42,894 bases of DNA, from assembly GCA_902627495.1 (NCBI GenBank), contig CACOJS010000003.1, positions 1 to 42,894 of the forward strand, in the 5' to 3' direction. This stretch comes from Hydrogenophilales bacterium. GTDB lineage: Bacteria > Pseudomonadota > Gammaproteobacteria > Burkholderiales > Eutrophovitaceae. Shown here in pieces: positions 24,811 to 33,564 of this stretch (positions are counted from its first letter, which is position 1; each line of letters begins with the position of its first letter). The notes under the pieces are model-generated. The model was not told where the DNA came from. It saw only the letters and a list, made by a program, of their open reading frames with translations, and did no database searches. A program made the translations under genes and the position numbers.

Positions 24811-25973
24811 ACTTTACTCTAAAGAAAAATAGCAAACTCCGGCACAACCAATCAACTTTTGATGAGAGCTTGCTTCTTATTTTTTTTGCTTTACTGGGGT
24901 TTGGTTTAGTAATGGTTTATTCAGCTTCCAGTCATGAGGCCTTCTCTTCTGGGAATTCTTTTTCTTACCTCTATAGGCATTTGACATACATATTATTGAG
25001 CCTCACTGCCACATTTATTGTCATACAGATTCCAATGAAAGTTTGGCAAGCCCTTGCATTTAGCCTGGTGATAATTGGTGTATGTCTTTTAGGAATTGTC
25101 CTTACAGGGTTGGGTAAAGAGGTTAATGGTGCTCAAAGATGGTTGACCCTAGCCGGGTTTTCATTTCAACCTTCTGAGCTTATGAAGCTATTTATCATCT
25201 TATACGCATCGGATTTTGCTACGCGAAAATCTGGTGAGTTAGCAGATTTTAAAAACGGATTTAAGAAGGGATTCCTACCCATGCTAATAATTGTGGTGGG
25301 CACAGGGGTTTTGCTGATAATTCAACCAGATTTTGGATCGATGTTTATCATAACTGTAATTGCGATAGGAATATTATTTCTTGGTGGGCTGAGCTGGCGT
25401 TTTCTAACTAGTCTTGTTGTATTGAGTGGATTTGTTTTTTGGATATTAATAAAGATTGAGCCTTATCGAGCGGCCCGGGTAGCTAGCTTTATGAATCCTT
25501 TAGATAACTTATGGAGCACAGGCTATCAATTATCTCACTCGTTATTTGCCTTTGCTAGGGGGGAGTGGTTGGGCATTGGGTTGGGAAGGAGTATGGAAAA
25601 GTTATTTTATCTGCCAGAAGCTCATAATGATTTTATCTTAGCGGTAATCGGAGAGGAATTAGGTTTTTTAGGAGTTGTTTCCACAATAACTGCTTTCGCG
25701 TTTTTAGTGGCAAAAGGATTCATGATAGGAGCTCGATCGGCCCAACTAGAGAAATACTTCTCTTCCCTGGTGGCCCAAGGTATTGCAATGTGGTTGGCTG
25801 TGCAGGCTATCATATCAATGGGGGTAAATCTAGGTGTGGTCCCCACCAAAGGTCTCACATTACCTCTGCTGTCTTATGGAGGAAGTGCTTTGCTAGTATC
25901 CTGCTCAGCCATTGGGATCCTTTTGCGTATAGATTGGGAAAACCAGCAAATGACTAAAGGCGGCTCGGTTTGA
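24807..25973 (+). CDS. ftsW: Septal peptidoglycan glycosyltransferase FtsW
   Basis: FtsW is the SEDS-family polymerase that builds glycan strands at the septum together with FtsI. It has 388 aa and about ten hydrophobic helices. Family segments are GLVMVYSASS (about 33-42), VNGAQRWLTLAGFSFQPSELMKL (about 107-129), LIIQPDFGSM, GYQLSHSLFAFARG, LPEAHNDFILAVIGEELGF and GLTLPLLSYGGSALL. The start is GTG, its GTGA overlapping the murD stop, so translation is coupled. Placement between murD and murG is the classical proteobacterial order and separates it from the elongation paralogue RodA. Confidence 0.96.
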   Translation: MNFTLKKNSKLRHNQSTFDESLLLIFFALLGFGLVMVYSASSHEAFSSGNSFSYLYRHLTYILLSLTATFIVIQIPMKVWQALAFSLVIIGVCLLGIVLTGLGKEVNGAQRWLTLAGFSFQPSELMKLFIILYASDFATRKSGELADFKNGFKKGFLPMLIIVVGTGVLLIIQPDFGSMFIITVIAIGILFLGGLSWRFLTSLVVLSGFVFWILIKIEPYRAARVASFMNPLDNLWSTGYQLSHSLFAFARGEWLGIGLGRSMEKLFYLPEAHNDFILAVIGEELGFLGVVSTITAFAFLVAKGFMIGARSAQLEKYFSSLVAQGIAMWLAVQAIISMGVNLGVVPTKGLTLPLLSYGGSALLVSCSAIGILLRIDWENQQMTKGGSV

Positions 25974-27040
25974 ATAATTCCATCCTAATAATGGCAGGAG
26001 GGACTGGTGGTCATATTTACCCCGGCTTGGCGGTTGCTGATGAATTGAAAACACGAGGATGGAGTATAGCCTGGCTGGGAACCAGAGAGGGAATGGAGTC
26101 TCGCATTATTCCAAATAGTGGTTATCCATTCTATTGTATAAAAATCTTTGGAGTCAGAGGAAAAAGATTGCTCAATTATGTGTCTTTGCCTTTTTACCTT
26201 TTATTATCTGTTTATCAAAGTGCACGAGTATTCTTAAAAGTCAAGCCTGATTTGGTTTTGAGTATGGGTGGTTATGTAGCTTTCCCAGGCGGGATTGTTT
26301 CTTTTATTTTTAGAGTACCTTTGATTATTCATGAGCAAAATTCTATACCAGGGCTTACTAACAAACTATTGTCTCAATTGGCCACTAGGACTTTGGTTGC
26401 TTTCTCAGAGGCTTTTCCCGGAGCGACTCATACGGGAAACCCAGTCCGATCGAGTATTGATATTACAGACAATGTTAAAGATAGGTTAAGTAAACACACA
26501 GGTTCTTTGAGAATTCTTGTGCTTGGAGGAAGCAGGGGATCAGAGGCTTTGAATAAAGTAATTCCTGAGGCGGTAAGTTTGATGCCGAGAGGTATCCGCC
26601 CTGTTGTTTTCCATCAATCAGGAGTTTCCCAATTGGCTGCGTTGAAAGCCCGCTATGAGAAATATGAAGTGGATGCTGAATGCTATGAGTTTATTGATGA
26701 CATAGGGGATATGTATCGAAAAGCCGATGTAGTAATTTGCCGAGCAGGAGCTATGACTATTGCGGAACTGTCAGTGGTTGGTGTCGCGAGCATTTTAGTT
26801 CCTTTCCCCTTTGCCGTAGATGATCATCAGACAAAAAATGCATTGTTCATGGTTAATGAAAGTGCAGCTTTCCATATTCCCCAGAAGTCATTGACAGCGG
26901 AATACCTGTCCCAGTTTTTAAAAAAGATTGATCGTGCCGACTTGGTAACTATGGCTTTGAATGCAAGATCATTGTCAGTATCTGGAAGTGCTGGAGTTAT
27001 TGCCGGCATATGTGAAGAGGAGGCTCCTGATGCGACATAA
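25970..27040 (+). CDS. murG: UDP-GlcNAc:undecaprenyl-PP-MurNAc-pentapeptide GlcNAc transferase MurG
   Basis: MurG converts lipid I to lipid II at the inner face of the membrane. At 356 aa it is a GT-B glycosyltransferase with MAGGTGGHIYPGLAVADEL (8-26), LSMGGYVAFPGG, IHEQNSIPGLTNKLL, TGNPVR, VLGGSRGSEALN and the donor-binding ICRAGAMTIAELSVVGVASILVPFP, ending DDHQTKNA. The start must be TTG (25970), whose TTGA overlaps the ftsW stop; the first ATG in frame lies inside the G-loop lead and would remove the first strand. Confidence 0.96.
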   Translation: MNNSILIMAGGTGGHIYPGLAVADELKTRGWSIAWLGTREGMESRIIPNSGYPFYCIKIFGVRGKRLLNYVSLPFYLLLSVYQSARVFLKVKPDLVLSMGGYVAFPGGIVSFIFRVPLIIHEQNSIPGLTNKLLSQLATRTLVAFSEAFPGATHTGNPVRSSIDITDNVKDRLSKHTGSLRILVLGGSRGSEALNKVIPEAVSLMPRGIRPVVFHQSGVSQLAALKARYEKYEVDAECYEFIDDIGDMYRKADVVICRAGAMTIAELSVVGVASILVPFPFAVDDHQTKNALFMVNESAAFHIPQKSLTAEYLSQFLKKIDRADLVTMALNARSLSVSGSAGVIAGICEEEAPDAT

Positions 27041-28433
27041 AGTAAAACACTTGCATTTTGTTGGAATAGGCGGAGTTGGAATGAGTGGAATCGCAGAATT
27101 AATGTCCAACCTCAATTATCAGGTGAGTGGGTCTGATATTGTGCAGAGTGCCTCAACGGACAGATTAAAAAATATGGGGATTAATATTTCTCTTGGTCAT
27201 AGCAAATATCAGATAGATGGGGCTGATGCTGTAGTTGTATCATCAGCAGTAGATAGTAAAAATCCAGAAGTAATAGCAGCTCTAGAAAAAGGAATTCCGG
27301 TTGTTCCAAGGGCGACTATGCTTGTTGAATTAATGAGATTAAGACAAGGGATTGCAGTAGCAGGAACTCACGGAAAGACCACCACTACGAGTCTGATTGC
27401 ATCAATATTAGCTGAGGCCGACTTAGATCCAACCTATGTCATTGGTGGTCGATTGTCAGCTGCCGGCGAAAATTCCAAGCTCGGCAACGGTGAGTTTATT
27501 GTGGTTGAGGCAGATGAGTCGGATGCATCTTTCTTGTTTTTGCAGCCAGTCTTGGCTGTAGTTACAAATATTGATTCGGATCATATGGCTACATATGGTC
27601 ATAATTTTGCGAATTTGGAAAATGCATTCTACGAACTTCTTCAAAGATTACCCTTCTACGGTGTAGCAGTCTTGTGTGGGGATGATCCGGTAGTCCGTCG
27701 GTTGACAACTAAGATTAACAAGCCGTATGTGACTTATGGGTTTAATGAGGATTGCGATTTTCAGGCCATCAATGTTAGGGAGATGGGCGTCGGGATGGTA
27801 TTCAAGGTGAGATATAAATCTGATACCGGGCAATCAAATGATTTAGAGGTTAGACTTAGTCTTCCCGGAAGACATAATGTGCAAAATGCACTGGCTGCAA
27901 TAGCAGTTTGTTTAGAGGTAGGGGCGAGTGAGAAGGCTATAGAGAAAGCTCTCCATGAATTTGAGGGAGTCAATCGTAGATTTCAGGTTCATCGTAATTT
28001 AAAAATAAGATCTAATGACCATGTCACTTTAATTGATGATTATGGCCATCACCCAAAGGAGATAGAAGCAACGCTACAGGCAACTCGGGGGGCGTTTCCA
28101 AATAGACGTTTACTGTTGGTTTTTCAGCCTCACCGATATAGTAGAACCAGGGACTGTTTTGAAGATTTTGTAAGAGTCTTGTCTTTACCCGATGTGCTTA
28201 TTTTGATGGAAGTTTACGGGGCTGGAGAGAAAGCTATAGTTGCGGCGGACGGCCGCGGATTATCAAGATCCATTAGGCTTGGTGGAAAATTAGAACCCAT
28301 ATTTGTAGAAGAAATAGAGCGAGTGCCAGCCATTGTCTCTAACGTTGCTAAAGCGAATGATGTGATTTTAATAATGGGTGCAGGTTCGATTAGTCAGCTT
28401 CCTAAGCTTCTAAGGGAAAAATTTAGTGAATAA
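27030..28433 (+). CDS. murC: UDP-N-acetylmuramate:L-alanine ligase MurC
   Basis: MurC adds the first amino acid of the stem peptide. From the ATG giving MRHKVKHLHFVGIGGVGMSG the protein is 467 aa, and GAGGAGG lies eight bases upstream inside murG. The frame stays open upstream, but that part is not MurC-like. Motifs are AGTHGKTTTT (111-120), VVEADESDASFLFLQP, TNIDSDHMATYG, GVNRRFQVH and DDYGHHPKEIEATL. FQPHRYSRTRDCFEDF and IMGAGSI close the domain. It overlaps murG by 11 bases and murB by eight. Confidence 0.97.
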   Translation: MRHKVKHLHFVGIGGVGMSGIAELMSNLNYQVSGSDIVQSASTDRLKNMGINISLGHSKYQIDGADAVVVSSAVDSKNPEVIAALEKGIPVVPRATMLVELMRLRQGIAVAGTHGKTTTTSLIASILAEADLDPTYVIGGRLSAAGENSKLGNGEFIVVEADESDASFLFLQPVLAVVTNIDSDHMATYGHNFANLENAFYELLQRLPFYGVAVLCGDDPVVRRLTTKINKPYVTYGFNEDCDFQAINVREMGVGMVFKVRYKSDTGQSNDLEVRLSLPGRHNVQNALAAIAVCLEVGASEKAIEKALHEFEGVNRRFQVHRNLKIRSNDHVTLIDDYGHHPKEIEATLQATRGAFPNRRLLLVFQPHRYSRTRDCFEDFVRVLSLPDVLILMEVYGAGEKAIVAADGRGLSRSIRLGGKLEPIFVEEIERVPAIVSNVAKANDVILIMGAGSISQLPKLLREKFSE

Positions 28434-29346
28434 GTATGTTAAAAATCTTGATGTGTCAAAGTTGAGAGGAAACTTGCGTTTGATGGAGCCAATGTCAAAG
28501 CATACTAGTTGGCGAGTTGGGGGGGTAGCTGACTCTGTATACTTCCCTGCGGATTTAGATGATTTGGGGGTTTTTCTTGAAGACCTGGATACTGGTTGTC
28601 CGGTAATTTTTACAGGATTGGGTAGCAATATTCTAATCCGGGATAGCGGCTTACGAGGGGTTGTTATAATAACAAACCCAGCTTTAAACAGGTTGAGGGT
28701 AATCCAAGATGAAGCCGGTTTCTACGTTTATGCGGAAGCTGGTGTGCCCTCTCCTAAGTTAGCAAAATTTTGTGTATCCCAAAATTTAGAGGGACTCGAA
28801 TTTCTTGTTGGCGTGCCAGGGACTGTAGGTGGGGCTTTGGCTATGAATGCGGGTTGTTATGGAAAAGAGACATGGCATTCTGTTTCGAAAGTCAGAACAG
28901 TGAACGGAGACGGGAAGTTCTCGGTTAGAAAGCCGAGTGAATATCAAATAGGTTACCGTAGTGTTAAGCACTTGGAGGTGGTTGGTGAGTTTTTTGTAGC
29001 TGCCTGGTTTAAAGCTCATTCTGGTAGCGGAGATCATGGTAAGGATCTAATCAGGCAGTTGCTTAGAAGACGATTTCAAACTCAACCTACCCAGCAACCT
29101 AATGCTGGCTCTGTATTCAAAAATCCTCCTAATGATTATGCAGCCCGTCTAATTGAAAAGTGTGGGCTGAAGGGATTTGCAATGGGAGGTGCTTCAGTAT
29201 CTAACAAGCATGCTAATTTTTTCATAAATGACGGAGAGGCCACAGCACAGGATTTTGAGTCGTTAATTGATTATGTGAGAAGTGCTGTTCTTCAAACGTT
29301 TGGGGTTAACTTGGAGAAAGAGGTGATAATCATTGGAGACGAATAA
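28426..29346 (+). CDS. murB: UDP-N-acetylenolpyruvoylglucosamine reductase MurB
   Basis: MurB reduces UDP-GlcNAc-enolpyruvate to UDP-MurNAc with FAD and NADPH. The 306 aa length and the SNKHANFFIN segment indicate the shorter type II form, unlike the 342 aa E. coli enzyme. Motifs are HTSWRVGGVAD, FTGLGSNILIRDSGLRGVVI (FAD site), LEFLVGVPGTVGGALAMNAGCYG, YQIGYRS with the active Arg, and NAGSVFKNP with the catalytic Ser. The start is GTG within the end of murC. It overlaps the next gene ddlB by 14 bases. Confidence 0.96.
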   Translation: MNKYVKNLDVSKLRGNLRLMEPMSKHTSWRVGGVADSVYFPADLDDLGVFLEDLDTGCPVIFTGLGSNILIRDSGLRGVVIITNPALNRLRVIQDEAGFYVYAEAGVPSPKLAKFCVSQNLEGLEFLVGVPGTVGGALAMNAGCYGKETWHSVSKVRTVNGDGKFSVRKPSEYQIGYRSVKHLEVVGEFFVAAWFKAHSGSGDHGKDLIRQLLRRRFQTQPTQQPNAGSVFKNPPNDYAARLIEKCGLKGFAMGGASVSNKHANFFINDGEATAQDFESLIDYVRSAVLQTFGVNLEKEVIIIGDE

Positions 29347-30268
29347 AAAAATTATGTCACCTGATAGATCCAAGATTGCTGTTTTAATGGGCGGAAACTC
29401 GGCTGAAAGGGAAGTGTCTCTAATGTCTGGTGCTGCTGTTTTAGATGGACTTGTTCGGCAGGGATTTGAGGCTTTTGCGGTTGATCCATCTAACACTGAT
29501 GTTAACTTTTTGTGTGAGAAAAATATTAGCGTTGCTTTTATTATGCTTCACGGTCGTGGTGGAGAAGATGGTGTCATTCAGGGCGTGCTTACTCATGCAA
29601 ATATCCCCTACACAGGAAGTGGTGTCTTGGCCTGTTCACTAGCAATGGACAAGTGGAGAACCAAATTAGTTTGGCAAGCATTAGGGATCTCCACGCCCCC
29701 ATGCTTTGTAATTAGTGATAAGACTAATTTTGACAAGATTGCAAGTGAACTTGGGTTTCCGTTGGTTGTGAAACCTAACAGCGAGGGGTCTACGATTGGC
29801 CTGACAAAGGTGAATTCGATGTCCGAGCTGACAGAAGGGTTCAAGAAAGCACGTGAATTTGATGATATTGTTTTAGCAGAAAAATGGATTGAGGGGATCG
29901 AGCTTACTGCCTCAGTTTTGAATGATAAAGCACTTCCTTTAATACAAATCGAAGCTCCCGGAGGTAATTATGATTACCAGGCAAAATACTTTTCTAATCA
30001 AACGAAGTATTTGTGTCCTTCTTCCCTGGAGCCGTTACAAGAGGAAAAGATCAAAGCACTTTGCCTGAAGGCTTTTCAGAGCCTAGGTTGTTCTGGCTGG
30101 GGTAGAGTAGATTTGATGCTAGATGAGGGTGGTAAACCCTGGTTGTTGGAAGTTAATACCGTACCTGGGATGACAAACCATAGCCTTGTTCCAATGTCTG
30201 CTAAAGCTATGGGCATAACGTTTGATAAGTTGCTATTGAAAATTTTGGAAGATGCTCATGTGGAATAA
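29333..30268 (+). CDS. ddlB: D-alanine:D-alanine ligase Ddl
   Basis: Ddl makes the D-Ala-D-Ala dipeptide used by MurF. The 311 aa ATP-grasp protein has VLMGGNSAEREVSLMSG (about 18-34), LHGRGGEDGVIQG, YTGSGVLACSLAMDK, VVKPNSEGSTIGLTKV and WLLEVNTVPGMTNHSLVP. I start it at TTG (29333) because GAGGTGA lies six bases before it, inside murB; an ATG at 29354 is the alternative and would have no well-placed ribosome site. The length suits DdlB, the dcw-encoded isoform. Confidence 0.96.
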   Translation: METNKKIMSPDRSKIAVLMGGNSAEREVSLMSGAAVLDGLVRQGFEAFAVDPSNTDVNFLCEKNISVAFIMLHGRGGEDGVIQGVLTHANIPYTGSGVLACSLAMDKWRTKLVWQALGISTPPCFVISDKTNFDKIASELGFPLVVKPNSEGSTIGLTKVNSMSELTEGFKKAREFDDIVLAEKWIEGIELTASVLNDKALPLIQIEAPGGNYDYQAKYFSNQTKYLCPSSLEPLQEEKIKALCLKAFQSLGCSGWGRVDLMLDEGGKPWLLEVNTVPGMTNHSLVPMSAKAMGITFDKLLLKILEDAHVE

Positions 30269-30965
30269 TATTAATCTTCTTAACCGAATGACTCAGTATC
30301 TTTTATTTGTGGCAGGTATGGGTCTGGTAATGGGTGTTTGCACTAAAATTGCACAGCTCGAGATATTTTCAATTAAAGAAATTGTAATCACTGGAGATAT
30401 CAATAGAGACACTAAGCAAAACCTAGAGAACGTAATCCGAGAAAGAGTTCGCGGCGGGTTTTTTACTATTGACCTAGATGAGACCAAGTCTATTTTTGAA
30501 TCTTTGACTAGAGTGAAAATGGCACATATTCGGCGAAAGTGGCCGACCACGTTGCAGGTTGAAATTATAGAACATCGACCAGTAGCCCTGTGGAATGATA
30601 TCGGTTTCGTTAGTCGGCAAGGGAACATTGTAGTAGCGAGTGTCGAGGGGCTACTTGCTAATAAACTCCCCGCGTTTAGGGGTCCTAACCATGCAGCAAA
30701 AGACATTTTATCATTCTATTTGCGTGCAAAATATTTGCTTTACCAGGTTGAACAGGAAATTGCCCGCATTACAGTGGACAGTAGGTATGCCTGGGAGGTG
30801 ACTTTGCAAAATGACATAGTTTTAAGATTAGGCAAAGAGAGGCAAGAGATGCGATTAGCAAGATTTGTCAATTTTTCGAAGTATGCTTTGGGTGACTTTC
30901 CCGAAAAAATACATTATTTGGATATGCGATATGAGGATGGTTTTGCCATTGGAGTTAAAGGTTGA
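30258..30965 (+). CDS. ftsQ: Cell division protein FtsQ
   Basis: FtsQ is a bitopic divisome scaffold that binds FtsB and FtsL. From the ATG giving MWNNINLLNRMTQYLLF it has 235 aa and one membrane helix (about 11-29). A POTRA domain (about 35-102, FSIKEIVITGDINRDTKQN ... LTRVKMAHIRRKWPTTLQV) and a beta domain (ARITVDSRYAWEVTLQND, IHYLDMRYEDGFAI) follow. A GGAAG sits six bases before this ATG; the ATG two codons upstream would be too close. It overlaps ddlB by 11 bases. Confidence 0.94.
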   Translation: MWNNINLLNRMTQYLLFVAGMGLVMGVCTKIAQLEIFSIKEIVITGDINRDTKQNLENVIRERVRGGFFTIDLDETKSIFESLTRVKMAHIRRKWPTTLQVEIIEHRPVALWNDIGFVSRQGNIVVASVEGLLANKLPAFRGPNHAAKDILSFYLRAKYLLYQVEQEIARITVDSRYAWEVTLQNDIVLRLGKERQEMRLARFVNFSKYALGDFPEKIHYLDMRYEDGFAIGVKG

Positions 30966-30978
30966 GAGGAAAAAGATC

Positions 30979-32250
30979 ATGAAACAAAATGAGTGGAATC
31001 CAGCCGTGACTTTAAATAAGGTACGTGAGCGGAAAGATATAATAGTGGGCCTGGATATAGGTACTTCTAAGGTTGTTGCTATAGTTGCGGAGATTAATCC
31101 GAAATCTGGAATTGAAGTCATTGGAATGGGGAGTTCTCCGTCCAGAGGAATAAAAAAAGGAGTCGTTGTTAACATAGAATCAACAGTCCATTCTATCCAG
31201 AGAGCTCTAGAGGAAGCTGAGTTAATGGCTGATTGTAAAATCAAAGAGGTTTGGACTGGTATTGCTGGCAGCCATATAAAAAGTTTTAATTCCCACGGTA
31301 TGGTAGCTATAAAAGATAGTGAGGTTTCACAACCTGATATTGATCGGGTCATAGAGACGGCGAGGGCTATGCCAATTCCCACTGATCAGCAAGTTTTACA
31401 TGTCCTTAATCAGGAATTTGTTATTGATGGGCAAGAAGACGTGCGTGAACCATTGGGGATGAATGGAGTCAGATTGGAAGCAAAGGTGCATATTGTTACC
31501 GGGGCAATATCTGCAACACAAAACATAATAAAATGTGTTAGAAGGTGTGGCCTAGAACCGGTAGAACTAATGTTGCAGCCACTGGCTTCGGGCAAATCAG
31601 TTTTGTCAGAGGATGAGAGAGAGCTTGGGGTTTGTTTGTTAGACATTGGTGGTGGAACGAGCGATTTGGCGGTTTATACGGATGGTGCAATCCAGCATAC
31701 CGCAGTTATACCTATAGCGGGAAATCAAATCACTAACGATATTGCCATGGCCCTAAGAACTCCTACTAAAGATGCCGAAGAGATAAAAGTGGAAAATGGG
31801 TGTGCCTACCGAGATCTTGTTGATCCACAGGAGATGATTAATGTTCCGGGCATAGGGGATCGTGCTTCACGCAAGCTGTCAAGGCACACTTTAGTGGAAG
31901 TTATCGGACCTAGAGTTGAGGAGCTATATTCTTTGGTGCAAGGTGAGCTTCAAAGAAGTGGCTTTGAGGAACTAATTCGATCAGGTGTTGTGATAACTGG
32001 AGGTACATCATCTATGCCAGGGATGATCGAACTTGGAGAGGAAAATTTTCATATTCCCTTCAGATTGGGCCAACCGTCCTATTCGGGAACGCTTTCAGAA
32101 GTTATAAAAAATCCTAGATTTTCTACGGGTATGGGGCTAGTTTTTGCGGCCTTGGAACAAGTGGAATTGTTAAAAAGCAACCGGTTGAAGGCTGGCTCAG
32201 TAACAGGGGTTATTCAAAGAATGCAAAACTGGATTAGAGAACACTTTTAA
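30979..32250 (+). CDS. ftsA: Cell division protein FtsA
   Basis: FtsA is the actin-like protein that tethers FtsZ to the membrane and recruits later divisome proteins. From the ATG giving MKQNEWNPAVTL it has 423 aa; GAGAGGA precedes it. The frame continues upstream into ftsQ, but that part is not FtsA-like. Motifs are IIVGLDIGTSKVVAIVAEI (phosphate 1), GVCLLDIGGGTSDLAVYT (phosphate 2), VVITGGTSSMPG (adenosine loop) and the C-terminal amphipathic helix GVIQRMQNWIREHF that binds membrane. Confidence 0.97.
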   Translation: MKQNEWNPAVTLNKVRERKDIIVGLDIGTSKVVAIVAEINPKSGIEVIGMGSSPSRGIKKGVVVNIESTVHSIQRALEEAELMADCKIKEVWTGIAGSHIKSFNSHGMVAIKDSEVSQPDIDRVIETARAMPIPTDQQVLHVLNQEFVIDGQEDVREPLGMNGVRLEAKVHIVTGAISATQNIIKCVRRCGLEPVELMLQPLASGKSVLSEDERELGVCLLDIGGGTSDLAVYTDGAIQHTAVIPIAGNQITNDIAMALRTPTKDAEEIKVENGCAYRDLVDPQEMINVPGIGDRASRKLSRHTLVEVIGPRVEELYSLVQGELQRSGFEELIRSGVVITGGTSSMPGMIELGEENFHIPFRLGQPSYSGTLSEVIKNPRFSTGMGLVFAALEQVELLKSNRLKAGSVTGVIQRMQNWIREHF

Positions 32251-32298
32251 TTGTTAATAAAGTTTGTAGATTTTAGATATTTATAAAGGAGATTGCGG

Positions 32299-33459
32299 AT
32301 GTCAGAAAATATATTTGAGATAGTTGATACTCATCCTCAGGAGGCTATTATTAAAGTCATAGGTGTCGGTGGCTGTGGAGGTAATGCTGTTGACCATATG
32401 ATAGAAGAAGGTATCGAGGGCGTGGAGTTCATTTGTGCCAATACCGACGCTCAAGCCTTGCAAAGGAACAAATCAAACACCCAGTTACAGCTAGGCGCTA
32501 ATGTTACTAAGGGTTTAGGGGCTGGTGCTAATCCAGATAAAGGTCGGGAGTCAGCCGAGGAAGATAGAGAGAGAATAGTTGAGGCGATTGAAAATGCAGA
32601 TATGTTATTTTTAACGGCTGGAATGGGTGGGGGCACTGGCACAGGAGCTGCTCCAATTGTCGCAAGAGCTGCACGTGAGCTGGGGATACTAACAGTTGCA
32701 GTTGTTACCAAACCACTTGAATTTGAGGGCAATAGACCCCGTATTGCTAAGGCTGGCCTTGAAGAGTTAGCTAAAGAGGTTGACTCTTTGATAGTTATTC
32801 CTAATGACAAGCTGATGGAGGTCTTGGGGGATGACGTGACGATGTTGGACGCATTTAAAGCAGCTAACTCAGTGTTACATGGTGCTGTTTCTGGAATAGC
32901 AGAAGTTATAAAGTGTCCGGGTATGGTGAACGTTGATTTCGCTGATGTGCGGACCGTAATGTCTGAGAACGGGATGGCTATGATGGGCTCGGCCAACGCC
33001 GAAGGAGCTGATAGGGCTGTTGTGGCTGCGAAACAAGCAGTGGCGAGTCCACTTCTAGAGGATGTTGACCTGAAAGGTGCGAAAGGGGTTTTGGTTAATA
33101 TTACCGCATCATCAAGTCTAAAAATGCGAGAGATTAAAGATGTGATGACAACAATAAATCAATTTGCAGCAGCCGATGCCATGGTTTGCTTTGGAACAGT
33201 AATAGATGAGAGCCTGGATGATCACCTAAGAGTTACAATGATAGCAACTGGACTGGGAAACGAGGTCAGAGAACTCACGGTTATTGAAAGCACAGGTACA
33301 AATGATTCTGTGCCAATAGACCTTAAGGATAATGAGACCTCTCCTGAGGAACCAGCAGTTATGCGTCCTCGACAGTCATCGGTTGCTATAGAGGCTCTTG
33401 AGAGGTCAGGGTACGGCGAGTTAGATATACCAACCTTCCTGAGAAGGCAGGCCGATTAA
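32299..33459 (+). CDS. ftsZ: Cell division protein FtsZ
   Basis: FtsZ is the tubulin-like GTPase that forms the Z-ring. The ATG giving MSENIFEIVDTH has AAGGAG seven bases before it (386 aa); a TTG two codons upstream is unlikely. GTP-binding motifs are GVGGCGGNAVDHM (22-34) and the tubulin signature GGGTGTG (110-116), followed by GILTVAVVTKPLEFEG. The T7 loop reads VNVDFADVRTVM. After the core comes a linker of about 50 residues and the conserved C-terminal peptide LDIPTFLRRQAD, which contacts FtsA, ZipA-type tethers and ZapD, whose gene is also in this window. Confidence 0.98.
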   Translation: MSENIFEIVDTHPQEAIIKVIGVGGCGGNAVDHMIEEGIEGVEFICANTDAQALQRNKSNTQLQLGANVTKGLGAGANPDKGRESAEEDRERIVEAIENADMLFLTAGMGGGTGTGAAPIVARAARELGILTVAVVTKPLEFEGNRPRIAKAGLEELAKEVDSLIVIPNDKLMEVLGDDVTMLDAFKAANSVLHGAVSGIAEVIKCPGMVNVDFADVRTVMSENGMAMMGSANAEGADRAVVAAKQAVASPLLEDVDLKGAKGVLVNITASSSLKMREIKDVMTTINQFAAADAMVCFGTVIDESLDDHLRVTMIATGLGNEVRELTVIESTGTNDSVPIDLKDNETSPEEPAVMRPRQSSVAIEALERSGYGELDIPTFLRRQAD

Positions 33460-33477
33460 ATGACCAATTTCTAGGAG

Positions 33478-33506
33478 TTGTAAGATTATTATTTTGATAC
33501 TATAAT
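33478..33506 (+). promoter_or_regulatory. Promoter of lpxC
   Basis: TTGTAA (33478-33483) and a perfect TATAAT (33501-33506) are separated by 17 bases in the ftsZ-lpxC gap. This would give a leader of about 50 bases and lets lpxC be expressed apart from the dcw operon. Confidence 0.6.
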
Positions 33507-33512
33507 ATTCAA

Positions 33513-33524
33513 ATACCTAGGTAT
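33513..33524. promoter_or_regulatory. 12-bp perfect palindrome in the lpxC leader
   Basis: ATACCTAGGTAT is a perfect inverted repeat located right at the predicted lpxC transcript start. It could bind a dimeric regulator. No known operator matches it that I can name, and a 12-bp palindrome may occur by chance. Confidence 0.3.
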
Positions 33525-33564
33525 ATATCTTGACATAAAGGATTAAGATCAGGGTTACAAGTAT

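Noticed and set aside
30855..31382. A 175-codon minus-strand frame
   Set aside because: Antisense to the ftsQ end and ftsA, which both have complete motifs; no ribosome site or domain.
32451..32996. A 181-codon minus-strand frame rich in Ser, Pro and Ile
   Set aside because: Antisense to the GTP-binding region of ftsZ; the low-complexity composition is typical of a shadow frame.
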